64,000 bases of DNA from Halichondria panicea (GCF_963675165.1 NC_087389.1:5430120-5494119), one strand, 5' to 3'. Counted from the stretch's first letter, positions 48,196 through 58,941 are shown. A program made the numbers and translations. The notes: a model not told the origin generated them from the letters alone.

Positions 48196-50162
48196 CTATG
48201 AGTATCCTAAGCCACTTTTTTTAGGTCGTAGTTCTGCTCTCACTGGGTCTTGTATTCCGTTGCTACGGATACCAAGTCCTGTACCTGGTGTCCAGCCCAT
48301 GTTGCGTAACATCTGGTTGCCGAGGTTGGACTCGCTCAGAGGGGGAATTCCCTGACCCACCACTGAATGTGGGTGTGGCAGAATAGTAGCCATTGTCTCT
48401 ATAGTGTCCATCGGTGTACAATACGCTAGAGAATCCTTCAATAGCATAGTCGGACTTTCACGGCCGTGATTTCGTAAGATTGGTTCAACTTCTTGTCTCG
48501 AAGCAAGTCTTGTGAGCGGAGACTTCCTTAGTAATGGACTAGCCACTGGCAACCGCCTCTTCTGCTCAATATAACAGTTTAGATTATACACACTTGCAAG
48601 GCACGATATAGTTCGACACATAGCCCGACTGACAAGATTGAATTTCAGTTCAATTTGAGCAGAGTCTTGAATAAACCGGACAATCTGTTGATTCACATCC
48701 AACAGTGTAGGTGGTTGAGTGGGTTTGCATCTTTTCTTTCTTCTACCACCACCAGACAGCCGCACTCTTCCCGGGTGTTTAAACTCTGGTGGCAGCTCAG
48801 CATATAGTTGATTGTGGAACTGTTTCTGTCCCTCTTGGGTCATGAGTGGATATGCTCCGTGTAGGATTCGAGAGAATTGTTCATCTTCTGAGCTCGATTG
48901 CTCTCTTAGTGTGGGTGAGAGGTGACTGGCTCGCGAGAGAGGTCCCTCCACACTGCTCTCCTCGTCATCACCCTCACAGCCACTATGTGTGTGTGGAGTG
49001 GGTGCGTGGTGTGTGTGTGTGTGTGTGTGGAGTGGGTGGTGTGTGTGTGTGAGGTATATTTTAAGCATAACAGTTTCTAGTTGGTAATGCTATTCACTTG
49101 TTAGGCACTAAGTACATTACATCAGTCAGCAGTAAGTATATTCTAAGACATGTGATATGACGTGAGCACGGAACAATGCATCAAAGCATACCAATACGAT
49201 TGCTGTAATAGCCACTATCAACATCAGTGCACGCACGCACGCACACGCATGATCAAAGCATTATTGGAATACCAAAGTTGGCTCCAACAACTGAGGGATA
49301 TCATGATTGGACCAAAGCCCCACACACCACACACCTCAACTCACCTATCACTGGTGGTACTCTCACTAAGGTCACTATCATTCAGTGCCCCCTCCACACC
49401 CTCCACACCCCTCACACCGCCCACACACAGCTCCATCGGGGGCGTTAGATCAAAATCATCATCCATTCTCTCAGAGCCAAATTCATCAACGTCGCAAAAA
49501 ACAGAAGTATCGCTGAAACAACACAACAGTGGGTCATCTTCTTGTTGAGATTTCGAACGCCTCGGGCGACGAAACAACTTAGCTCTCGAGAATTGAGGAT
49601 CTTTATGAGTAGGTCTAACAAAACTAACGCAGAGTGGATTCGGCGACGCTCCGTGTTTAGGTAATGTCGTACCATCGCGACTGTTGTTCAATGAATGACG
49701 AGATTTCTTCATACGTTTGTTTGGCTTACGTCGTGACGGTCGTTTCCTTGATTGCTTCAGGCGACCAGATTCTCGATCGCTTAACGAAGGGAGCACATCG
49801 AAATTACCCCCCCCTAGGGAGTTCAGGTCAACATCAATGGCCATGGGGTCTGGTCGTATCTCGTTCAACAATATGCTGGATGGTTCACTGTTCACGGCTG
49901 GATCTAGACACGGTAGCATTGAGAAATTAAGACACGATAGTCGACGTGTGACCTCCATCTCGTCAGGGCTGGGTAGGTACTCTGCGCCCGAGGGGGTAGG
50001 AGGGAGGTGTATCTCATCTAGACTGTCCCAGGCCAGGCTCTCCCGGTCTTCTTCATTCGGTAGCGCTGATTTCTCGGGCTCTGAGTCGTGGGTCTTGGGC
50101 GGTATACGCTGTCCCCTCTGCCGCTTGGATAGCTTTCTCTTTGGCTGTTTTCTTCTACCCAT
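48196..50162 (-). CDS. GPATCH2: G-patch domain-containing protein 2 (GPATCH2-like)
   Basis: Two coding exons, 49345-50162 and 48196-48982, join at phase 2 to 534 residues (human GPATCH2 is of similar length). The N-terminus is strongly basic (MGRRKQPKRKLSKRQRGQR). The middle is Ser/Asp/Arg-rich with a second basic cluster (KRPSRRKPNKRMKKSRHS), consistent with a nuclear protein. A conserved-looking motif ILHGAYPLMTQEGQ follows. The C-terminal 42 residues (493-534) are the G-patch: LGNQMLRNMGWTPGTGLG...GI..P..A..RP...GLGY. G-patch proteins bind and activate DEAH-box RNA helicases in splicing or ribosome biogenesis, and GPATCH2 has been linked to DHX15. The intron 48983-49344 ends in CA-rich sequence on the sense strand. 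The gene is head-to-head with the gene at 50412. Confidence 0.85.
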
Positions 50163-50411
50163 TATTTAATACATGCGATATGCACATATGCACACACATG
50201 CACAATGAATGTGCTCTGTTGCATTGTTGGATGAGGAGGTCAAAGGTCAACTCTAAGTTTTTGTTTACTTCTAAAAGTACATGAAGGGATTTTCCCGTTT
50301 GTAAGCCTACATGTAGGGAATCCCCTCAAGGCCACCCCCCTTTTACATCCACGTGGCTTTATAGCAATTACCCAGATATCTCTGATATCTACCGGTACTT
50401 CATCCTTCAAA
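50163..50411. promoter_or_regulatory. 249-bp shared (bidirectional) promoter
   Basis: The start codons of GPATCH2 (50162, minus) and the 733-aa gene (50412, plus) face away from each other across 249 bp. A CACGTGG E-box lies near 50350. No TATA box is evident. Confidence 0.5.
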
Positions 50412-53000
50412 ATGGGAAAAGACATTATTATTATGAGGTTCAAGTACACCAGCAGCTTGCCATATGCTGAGCTACCCTTCAAGTTCAAGTAAGTCACGTT
50501 TCTAAGCATCTACACAACGTTTATAATCCAATACACAGGGGGTATTTCAATAACACATACCCTGGAACGTGTGAGGTGCTGTTCACCTTCCCTGACATCA
50601 TTGATGGGGACACACCCACAAACACACCCTGTGTATTCGTGGTCCAGTTCAGCCTCGCATCCACCGCTAACAGAGTGAAGCAAAAGTAAGTTGTATCCAA
50701 TACCCCACCCCACGCCACCCTAGCATCGCCCTCACGCCCACTTGTGCTTCGTACTAATTGCTGTATATATATAGTAGGCTACCTCAGTCTACACACATAC
50801 ACACCCCGCACCTCACCACCACACACACACATCTCACAACCCCACCCCCACCCACCCTCATACACACACCTCACCATCCACACACACACACACACAGGTA
50901 CCACTGTCGACAACTCTTCGAAGTCCGTCTACGAAACTGTTGGCTGGAACACTCTCAAATGTTTGAATTAGACATCAATGAAGATGACATTCGTTTGAGG
51001 AAACGCCACCCCATCACAAGCACACCCCCTCGGGATAATAGCCACGCTAATCATAGCAAACCCTGGAGACTCTCGCCCACTCCACCTCGCACACATAGCA
51101 CACCGTCTCCTGAAAGGGAGCGCGGGAGAAGACCAAGGAGGAAGCTACCGAGTGATCGGAGCAATGAGCGCATAGTAAGGGAGAGCAGTAACCATGACGA
51201 GCGAATACGGAAGCCCTCGGACTCTGGGGCAGAGTCAGGTCACTCAGCAAGAAGGTTGGTAGTTATGCAATGTCAAGAATACACTCTTGGTAACGTACGA
51301 ACAAGGCTGTTTCATACAATAACTGTTGGTAGTCTCTCCTAACTGAAGGTACAGTGGAATCCCTCTATAACGAACACCTCTAGAGAACAATGTTTTGATC
51401 TTTATACAGAGGTGGCCTTTGTTGAGAGGTTGTTTTGTACATAAACTGTTCATTTGGGACCTGGGTGTCTGGCCGTTATATAGCAACTGGCCTTTATTCG
51501 GAGGTGGTTGTTAACAGAGGTTCCACTGTATATGTATACAGTAGAACCTCGCTAATCTGAATAGAGCCGGACCAGACCCCATTTGAATACATGAAATTTC
51601 CGGATTACGGAATTGATTATGACAAAAACACTTTTGTTCTGTGGCCAGAAGGGAAGCTGCTAGCTAGAATAGTCTTTTATCTCAACTTTCTCTCAATACA
51701 GTGAGTCTTGTGAGCTCTCCCTTCGTTTTCTTTGCAGTAGCCATTGTATTGAGCAGTTTCTATAAAATTATTGCTGATTCAGCAAAGCAAGGTAGATTGC
51801 GCATGCGCAGTAGTCTATTCTACTGACAGCCCCTCCTCTTTTCAGTTTGCAATTTGTCCGGATTTGCGAGGTTTCGGACGAAAGGGGTTCGCATTAGCGA
51901 GGTTCTACTATGCCCTCAATCTGTGCACTAGCCTCCTTCACAAGGCCTCAAAAGGAGGCCTGCTACTGACTGTTCGCGCATGTGCAAAATTATTGGATAA
52001 TGTTCCCGTAATGTTTCCCATTAAACTGATTTTTACCCGAATTATATCCTGAATAATATAGCTCTGTGTCTGACTTTATGAAGAGTATTCTTTGTCTGTA
52101 TATGTGTCTGACAGACAAAGAATACTCTTCATAAAGTCAGACACAGAGCTATATAGCTAGCTAGCTAGAGACAGAGCTGTATTGGTTACAGCAGCAATTT
52201 CTTTCTGATAGAGTCGACTTTCACCAAGGTTAGTGTCAGATGGGCATGGCCTATCCATATAGGCTATTGTCAGCCTTCCCTCCGTTCAGAGGATTGTTAT
52301 CCACACTGTTGCAGGCTGTGAGTCCTTTGTTAACATAGTAGGCTAAGGGTAGCTATTAGAATGCTATCACACAGGCTAGAAACCTTCACAATCTCAATCC
52401 ACTTCCGTTCGTTATGACGTCATTGTTTTACTGAGCAAATACAATGGTATCCGAATTACCCACTTTCCGGGTAATAGGTGGCGCATGCGCAAACAGTCGA
52501 TATCAGGCCCTCTCTTCGAGGAAGAGCGCCCTGGGATCGAGGCTATCTGTGCTGCTAATCTGTTTTTGTTTTTAACAAATGGCATTTTTATCTAATACGG
52601 AGTACGTTCTTTTAGGCATGCCATCACCTGAGAGAATTGTTGTGAGCTAAATGTATTAACAATGTCTTTCAAAATATGGACCCTCAAAATAATTAGTTAA
52701 CAATATATACGTACCTATGCAAGTGTATCCCGGCTCTGTAAGCTAATTTATATATAATGCATCAACATTCTGTATGAGCGATGGATATAATTGTGAACTG
52801 ACCACACCCCCTCCAGGGTATCATACAGGGGAAAGGGGGGATATCCCCCCTTTGTTTGCATTCAGGTACTAGTGTCCGTCCATAGCTGGCAATTTTACAT
52901 ACTATAACAGGGTATTGAAATAACTTTTTTTTAGCAAAATGTTTTTATTTCCCCCTCTATATACTTCAAAATCCTGTATGACACCCTGCCCCCCCCCCCC

Positions 53001-53094
<94 letters not shown>

Positions 53095-55680
53095 GTAGGG
53101 ATGGTGGGAGAGATTCTAGGGATGGTGGGAGAGATTCTAGGGATGGTGGGAGAGATTCATCATTGAGTGGACGAGACTCCAAGTCCAGCCACAGAGAACC
53201 CATCAGCGGTGAGCTTGTACTAGTGAAGCCTGTCTATTGCGGTCACCCTATAAGCATCAGTGGTGTGCACTCGGTAGCTCACTAGGAAGTTGGGCAAAGA
53301 GTAAATCCTATATACTTGAGATAAGGTATTAGTGTTCGTATTACGTCAGAGTTAGAGTAGTGACATGGTCTACTTGTGTACATTGTTAGAGTAGTGACAT
53401 GGTCTACTTGTGTACATTTTTACTTTCAAATGGTATCATCGATTTTCATATTTGGGAGATAAAAGAATTACAAATTTCGGCCAAAATAATACCATGGTGA
53501 TGCTGCCATGGTGATGCTGCCATGGTGATGCTACCACGGTGATGCTACCACGGTGATGCTACCACGGTGATGCTATCATGGTGATGCTGCAGCCATATTT
53601 ATCAGGCCTGTACTGTAGATCATTCTGTAGTAGAAATAATAATGTATCCCAAGGCCGAAAAATGGCCCCAACAAATTGATTACACATCACCACACCCACT
53701 CCACCCACTCCACACACACCCACACACACAGGTGGTAGGAGTCACAGTCCCCTCTCACGATTAACAGACAGAGGGCCCACCAGTCGACCGAGAACTATAC
53801 AGATTAGATCTGATCCAAAACCGACGGAACACATTGAAATTAAACCTGAGAATAATATATCTGAGCTAACGGATAACACTCCGAGTCCGCTAACCACGCC
53901 CATACAGGAAGCAAGTCCTGATCCACAGCAGGGGCGGGTATATCGTGACGAAACCCCACCCCCTGAAATGATTGAGGTGTTACAATATTTGCAGAACAAT
54001 CCCGAAGCTTGGCGTTATTGGTATTATAACACATACCGTCAAGGTCAACAAGGTCAGCAAGGTCAATTGATGACAGAGGGTCAAAGTCACATGACAATGG
54101 AACAAGATCACATGATACGCCCTGATAATCACATGACCGTGCAGCAACCACCGACACCGAATGCTAGTGCATTTACTCAGATTCCTACAACGAACTATCC
54201 CTCACATCCCCACCCACCACACTGGCCTCACACCTCACACTTGCAACAACACCCACTCGTATCACAGACGCCTCAACCTCTGTTTTCTCTCCCCACACAA
54301 CCCACACACACATCACAACACTCACACCCCCTCATTGTACAACCACACCCACTCGTATCACAGACACCTCAACCTCTGTTTTCTCTCCCCACACAACCCA
54401 TGCACATATCACAATACTCACACCCCCTCATTGTACAACCAAACCCTCCCACTTCTCACCAATGGCCTTCACACAGCGGGGATATCCCCTCCTCCGCCCA
54501 CCTCCCCCAAACAGACAGTCAATTTACTCCAATACCATCATCACAAAGCGCTGTATTTGACAGCAATCAAATATTGCGAGAATCTCCTGTTAACAATAAT
54601 TTGGATCCTGTTGAAGAACTGAATGTCAGCTTTCAACTAAAGCACTGGCTTGCCGGACCAAGTGGTGCTGGTACTGCCAGGTCCCTTGAGGTGACATCCT
54701 TTGATGTTAGACCCCCCACGAATATACAGGGACCCCCAGCTGACAGGACACCACCTGCTGCGTTCATCAATGATGACGTTTTGGGCAATGCGGTTTCTAT
54801 CTCAGAAATGTTGAATTGTGCTCGTAAACGTAGCACCATACAATCCCCTTCCCTGGAACTACCCGCCATGTCTTCCCCCGCGTCACATGATCCTGAAACC
54901 ACGCCCACTGAGACCACACCCGTTAAAGAGACTACGAAATGTTCCTTTGCTGTGCAGACGGAATTGCCTGTGCAGCCAAAGAGGCCAAAGGTCACTCAAC
55001 CCCTGCGAGAAGTGGATCCGAAGCATCACGAGCTACGAAAGACAATACTTCAGGTATGTTGTGTGGGTGGGGTGTGCGTGTGTGTGTGGAGGTGGTGTGT
55101 GTGTGTGTGTGGGGGGGTGGTGTGTGTGTGTGGGGGTGGTGTGTGTGTGTGGGGGGGTGGTGTGTGTGTGTGGGGGGGTGGTGTGTGTGTGTGGGGGGGG
55201 GTGGTGTGTGTGAGTTATTTGTTGCAATTTTTATAATTACCCTTCAGGATTACAAAGAGCAGATGAACACTATTTCAATTGTTCACGAAGGAATGATAAA
55301 GTAAGTTAGAATGACTTTTGCAGTGTCTTATTTCTAGCATAGCATGGAGTAAAGTAGTTTAGCCTCTAAATATCTACAAACTTCCCCCATATATAATATA
55401 ATAATAACCCCACCTCCACACACGCAAGCTGTCACTATATAACTTATCCCCCACCTCCACACACGCAAACTGTCACTATATAACTTATCCCCCACACCCA
55501 CACACGCAAGCTGTCACTATATAACTTATCCCCCACACCCACAGGGCGGACCCCTCAATGAAGGCCCTAGTGCTGGACAGCCTGAGGAGAATGTTGAGTG
55601 ACGCTCGAGATAGAACTGTCTCCAAGTTTTGGGAACAAGTGGACAAGACGGAGGCTGCAAGTACCGTTGTGAAGGACTGA
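50412..55680 (+). CDS. Unrecognised 733-residue protein with RS-like, Pro/His/Gln-rich middle and conserved-looking ends
   Basis: Exons: 50412-50488, 50539-50685, 50898-51254, 53099-53208, 53732-55053, 55248-55300, 55545-55680; all junctions in phase, 2202 nt. The start MGKDIIIMRFKYTSSLPYAE is the first ATG after the shared promoter. The first 115 residues look globular (GYFNNTYPGTCEVLFTFPD; RQLFEVRLRNCWLEHSQMFE). Then follow an Arg/Ser/Asp region including three DGGRDSR units (exon 4), a long Pro/His/Gln/Thr-rich region with a 32-residue direct repeat (54252-54443), and AWRYWYYNTYRQGQQGQQ. A helical, conserved-looking C-terminus (LQDYKEQMNTISIVHEGMI; LRRMLSDARDRTVSKFWEQV) ends the protein. 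No family is recognised; the composition suggests a scaffold or RNA-related protein (inference). A 1.84 kb intron (51255-53098) is packed with mobile elements. Confidence 0.78.
51352..51534. mobile_element. MITE with ACAGTGGAAYCCCT termini
   Basis: Starts 'acagtggaatccctctataa' and ends 'gttaacagaggttccactgt', inverted. The interior 'gaggtggcctttgttgagag' is shared with an inverted copy at 60130-60319 and a fragment at about 47400-47480. Confidence 0.8.
51540..51912. mobile_element. pogo/Tigger-like MITE, ACAGTAGAACCTCGCTAAT termini
   Basis: Left ACAGTAGAACCTCGCTAATC, right ATTAGCGAGGTTCTACT, inverted over 17 or more bases, next to TA. The terminal sequence is typical of pogo-group Tc1/mariner fossils. 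The interior repeats 'ccggatt' motifs. There is no transposase. Confidence 0.75.
51930..52546. mobile_element. Foldback element, CTAGCCTC...GAGGCTA family (second 0.6 kb copy)
   Basis: Collinear with 31011-31622: 'ggcctgctactgactg', 'gcgcatg', 'aattattggata', 'gctagctagagacagagctg', 'gttatccacactgttgc' and 'cttcgaggaagagcgccctg' appear in the same order. It carries the 44-bp inverted repeat at 52056-52154, which the other copy lacks. Confidence 0.75.
52056..52154. repeat. Perfect 44-bp inverted repeat with 11-base loop
   Basis: Arms 52056-52099 and 52111-52154 are exact reverse complements (left arm starts ATATAGCTCTGTGTCTGACT, right arm ends AGTCAGACACAGAGCTATAT), separated by 11 bases. As RNA it would form an uninterrupted 44-bp hairpin within intron 3 of the 733-aa gene. 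The sibling element at 31011-31622 has only a relative of the right arm, so the left arm is a later inverted duplication. Confidence 0.95.
52813..52988. mobile_element. MITE with CAGGGTRTCATACAGG termini (third copy)
   Basis: Left terminus CAGGGTATCATACAGG (one change), right CCTGTATGACACCCTG; interior with GATATC between G-rich and C-rich runs. The right end abuts a C-run and the CA microsatellite, so the target duplication is unreadable. Confidence 0.85.
53003..53092. repeat. Pure (CA)45 microsatellite at the exon 4 acceptor
   Basis: About 90 bp of uninterrupted CA after a C-run, followed by CGTGGTAG and the exon at 53099. This is the purest repeat in the window and is likely length-variable between individuals. 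Confidence 0.95.
53492..53590. repeat. 14-bp minisatellite, about 7 units
   Basis: Units CATGGTGATGCTGC / CACGGTGATGCTAC in tandem, in intron 4 of the 733-aa gene. Just upstream (about 53345-53415) a 35-bp block 'gttagagtagtgacatggtc...' is duplicated once. Confidence 0.9.
55058..55212. repeat. GT/GGGGTGGTGT tandem repeat just after the exon 5 donor
   Basis: Repeats of GTGTGTGTGGGGGTGGT, about 155 bp, occupying most of the 194-bp intron between exons 5 and 6 of the 733-aa gene. G-rich on the sense strand, hence able in principle to form G-quadruplex RNA. Confidence 0.85.
55405..55544. repeat. 41-bp tandem repeat (3 units) forming the exon 7 acceptor
   Basis: Units with 'cacacacgcaagctgtcact' and 'atataacttatcccccac' recur every 41 bp; the last one ends CACCCACAG at the exon 7 boundary (55545). 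Confidence 0.85.
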
Positions 55681-55830
55681 GACAATGATTAATAATAACC
55701 GATGATCCATATTTTTTGTATATTTATACTGTTTCTTATCTGATCACAAAATTGTAAAACGTTTGTACACGTAGGTGAAAGTAAACCATTTTTTGCTTAT
55801 TAATTGCAACCAAAATATCTCGTAATCGCC

Positions 55831-56283
55831 TACAGGGATGGAAGACATTGCACCCAGCCTCCATTGCCACAGGGATGGAAGACGTTACACCCAGCCTCCA
55901 TTGCCACAGGGATGAAAGACGTTACACCCAGCCTCCATTGCCTACAGGGATGGAAGATGTTACACCCGGCCTCCATCGCCTACAGGGATGGAAGACATTA
56001 CACCCGGCCTCCATTGCCTACAGGGATGGAAGATGTTACACCCGGCCTCCATTGCCTACAGGGATGGAAGATGTTACACCCGGCCTCCATCGCCTACAGG
56101 GATGGAAGACATTACACCCGGCCTCCATTGCCTACAGGGATGGAAGATGTTACACCCGGCCTCCATCGCCTACAGGGATGGAAGACATTACACCCGGCCT
56201 CCATCGCCTACAGGGATGGAAGACATTACACCCGGCCTCCATCGCCTACAGGGATGGAAGACATTACACCCAGCCTCCATTAG
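55831..56283. repeat. 38-bp minisatellite, about 12 units, between convergent genes
   Basis: Unit 'cctacagggatggaagacat' plus 'tacacccggcctccatcg', 38 bp. Variants (acatt/atgtt, cattg/catcg) alternate between units, suggesting expansion by higher-order units. Because 38 is 3n+2 and the unit lacks stops, all three + frames stay open for about 150 codons. It lies 150 bp after the stop of the 733-aa gene and ends 124 bp from the stop of the LOG gene, so it is probably transcribed as 3' UTR of one or both. Confidence 0.95.
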
Positions 56284-56407
56284 AAGTTTTCGTATACATA
56301 TAATCATTATATACACACTAACACAGAAAAATAATTAATGTGCACAAAAAATTAAATAGAAATGAACAGTGTATATAGGACAAAGAGAACTATAGCTAGT
56401 ACTAGAT

Positions 56408-56554
56408 TTATGATTGTTTTTCAGATAGTTTGCGAGAGTCCCTCCATTTTGAGCACAGCTTCTCCACCAGATCAGCTGGGTCCTCTGAGATCACTAACAG
56501 ACTGTCCACTGAGCCCTCGTGCGTTATAAACCCCTCCTCTATAGCACGAGACAG

Positions 56555-56593
<39 letters not shown>

Positions 56594-58716
56594 GGGGGGG
56601 GGGGTAAATAGTTGGAATGGGGAAGTGCATTTCAGCACACACAAAACATACATAGTGGTTCTAGCCTAATTAAATAGAAAAGCATGGACAACCAACTTCT
56701 TGGGATATTCAACAAAGTTCTATCACACATTATAACGAGTGTTGCAAGCTTTCGCTCAAAAGTATTAGTGTTATAGAAGAGGTAAATAATTTGCAATGTA
56801 CTTTGATTGTTTCACAGTTAATAGTGCATGGCCTGTAGCCAAACAGTGGGAGCAAAGCTTTGTCAAAGGCATAGTCAGTAGTCTGTGAGATAAGTATTAA
56901 AGACAGAATTCAATCACAGAAAGTGAGTATCTATAACAAGCAGTCTAAAAAGAGTTATCAGAAAAGGTTGGTTTGTGGCTTACCAGGACCTCAACAAAGA
57001 GATTCTGGGATTCAAACTGGATTCTCTTACACGTGGTGTTGAGCGCGGCATGCGCATTACATCCAGGAATAGGGGTGTGTCTGCAAGTTCAATGATGGCT
57101 ACTAAAATAGCTAGCTTCTTTAGCAGCTCTTTCTGACGCTCGTAGCTAACAAAAAGCTAGCGCTTTAGTGCAAGGCTAACTCATTTGTTGAATAGAAAGT
57201 TTGTGCGAACAGATGATGCTATGAAAGATTCTGAAGAGACTGCAACAGCCTTCAATGTGAGTCAAAGTAGTCATAACTTGAGAAAGAAGCTTTAGTTTCA
57301 AATCCACGAATCAAAATCCAAGAGAACGTGGCTATAGAAGCTATTAGTTTTCGTCGCATTTCAACCGTTGAGCAGTTACAGCTGGAACAGACACACAGAC
57401 AGACAGACACACACACAGTCAGCTTTACCGTATCCCTCGTGCGGCTACGCCTCAAGGCATAATTATGTATGTTTGAGAATCAATAAAAAGGGGGGTAGTG
57501 GGGAAGAGGGGCATACCAGTAGGAGAATGGGGGATATTCAGTAACTCTAACACAGTTCTATCACACATTATAATTATGCTTAAATGAGATTAATTAAGCC
57601 AGCGTATGACACCAGCTGTATTGATTATACTCCCCACCCACTCACCCAGCCAATGAAGTGATCGTAGTAGCTGTCCACATTGAGCAAGCCGATGGGTTTT
57701 TGATGAAGGTCCAGTTTGTACCAAGTGAGCATCTCAGTAAGCTCCTCCATGGTTCCCACGCCCCCAGGCAAGGCAATGAAAGCCTCCACCTGACATCAAA
57801 GCAACCACATCAAAGAGACATTTTTTAACAAGCCGAACAGTATAATAATTATACTAAGAAAAGTGTAAACCGAATAAAAAGCTATTACAGTGACTTACTG
57901 AGTCATACATTAATTTCTTGCGCGTGTGCATATCTGGAACAATGATTTCCTCCCCAGGAGCAGTGTAGCCGTCATAACCTGAGAGGAGGAGGGGGCAAAG
58001 AAAGTGATGAAGCAGTTAAAAATAATATCTATAGCCTTACATTATACGCATGAGGTGAGGCTGTTACTATACCTCAATTCCAGCATCAATGTGCTTAAAA
58101 TATACTTAGTAACCACACCCCACGCTCACGAGTGAAAAACTCGGGTATGATCCCAGTCAGTTGGCCCCCTCCCTCCAGTACAGCATCGGCTAGTGTCCCT
58201 AGGAGACCAAAGGCACTCCCTCCAAACACCACCTTGATACCGCGTCCTGCTAGACAACGACCAAGTCCTGAGTGTACATGTGAGAGAGGAAATATATACA
58301 ATCATCTGCAGTTGAGCTTAGCAACCGTGTGGAAAGGTAGTCGGCTATTTAGATTGTCAGTACAGACACATGTACCATGTACCATAGTCTCCCTTCAGTA
58401 TCTACGTAAATGTACGCACTATTGTTGAAATCAAAATAGGCTCATTTCACTATAAAAAGACAGTGATTTTTCTTCTTTAAGCACACCATTCAATAGAGCT
58501 ATGAAAGAGCTTCAAATTTCACCCTTTTACATGCATGTATGCATTATAATTATATTAAAATACACACACATTGTTGGTAGTCTTGGTTGACTGGATTTCT
58601 CACCTACCTGCAGCTTTCTCTGGGAAGATGCTCTTCTTGACAGTGCTGGCTCCACAGTACACGGCCACTGCAGAGGGAGCCTCCTTTCCTGAGCTGCATA
58701 CAGTGCTAGATGCCAT
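56408..58716 (-). CDS. LOG: LOG-family phosphoribohydrolase (cytokinin riboside 5'-monophosphate type; 'lysine decarboxylase-like')
   Basis: Exons (minus): 58608-58716, 58130-58267, 57899-57978, 57646-57789 and 56408-56554; phases match and give 205 residues, the usual LOG length. Order of motifs: VAVYCGAS (first beta strand), [20 protein letters not shown] (nucleotide-binding), VPDMHTRK (96-103, R102) and [10 protein letters not shown] (116-125). The last is the PGGxGTxxE signature that defines true LOG enzymes rather than lysine decarboxylases. These enzymes hydrolyse nucleoside 5'-monophosphates to a free base and ribose 5-phosphate, activating cytokinins in plants, fungi and bacteria; AMP-like substrates are plausible here. 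It is cytosolic, with no signal peptide. Four spliceosomal introns and CA-rich flanks argue against bacterial contamination. I skipped a possible 21-base microexon at 56984-57004 because the family alignment is better without it. Confidence 0.9.
56555..56604. repeat. (GT)n(G)n tract; on the minus strand the CA acceptor of the last LOG exon
   Basis: Read on the minus strand: C-run, (CA)n, CAG, exon. The same arrangement as in the giant gene. Confidence 0.9.
56655..57645 (-). other. LOG intron 4 with dispersed repeat sequence
   Basis: Non-coding. The part from about 57020 to 57470 has the look of a dispersed repeat ('gacagacagacacacacaca', 'ccctcgtgcggctacgcctc'), but its ends cannot be defined from one copy. 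Confidence 0.35.
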
Positions 58717-58941
58717 CAGTAACTTAACACAGACTTTGCCATGTGGGCGGCTTATCCTCGAGGTTAACTACTCTTGTGTTCAATCTTATAGCCGCACAGT
58801 GTTATCGAGGTTTATGTCTCGAATTTCAATCCGCCAGAAACAACCTAAAATCGAGGCTAATGTTTTTGACATGTACAACACCAACCCCCACAATAAATTA
58901 ATTCCTGAAACAAGAAATATGTAATTCAATAAATTAATGTT

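Noticed and set aside
55804-56338. Three overlapping open frames of 116-159 codons
   Set aside because: They follow from a stop-free 38-bp minisatellite and have repetitive composition in every frame; not treated as a gene.
56984-57004. Possible 21-base in-frame microexon of the LOG gene (NLFVEVL)
   Set aside because: It has AG and GT flanks, but LOG proteins run from the YYD..I.W region straight into the RAIEEGF helix without the extra seven residues; kept only as a possible alternative exon.
58571-58924. 117-codon open frame on the plus strand
   Set aside because: It is the antisense shadow of LOG exon 1 continuing into the intergenic spacer.
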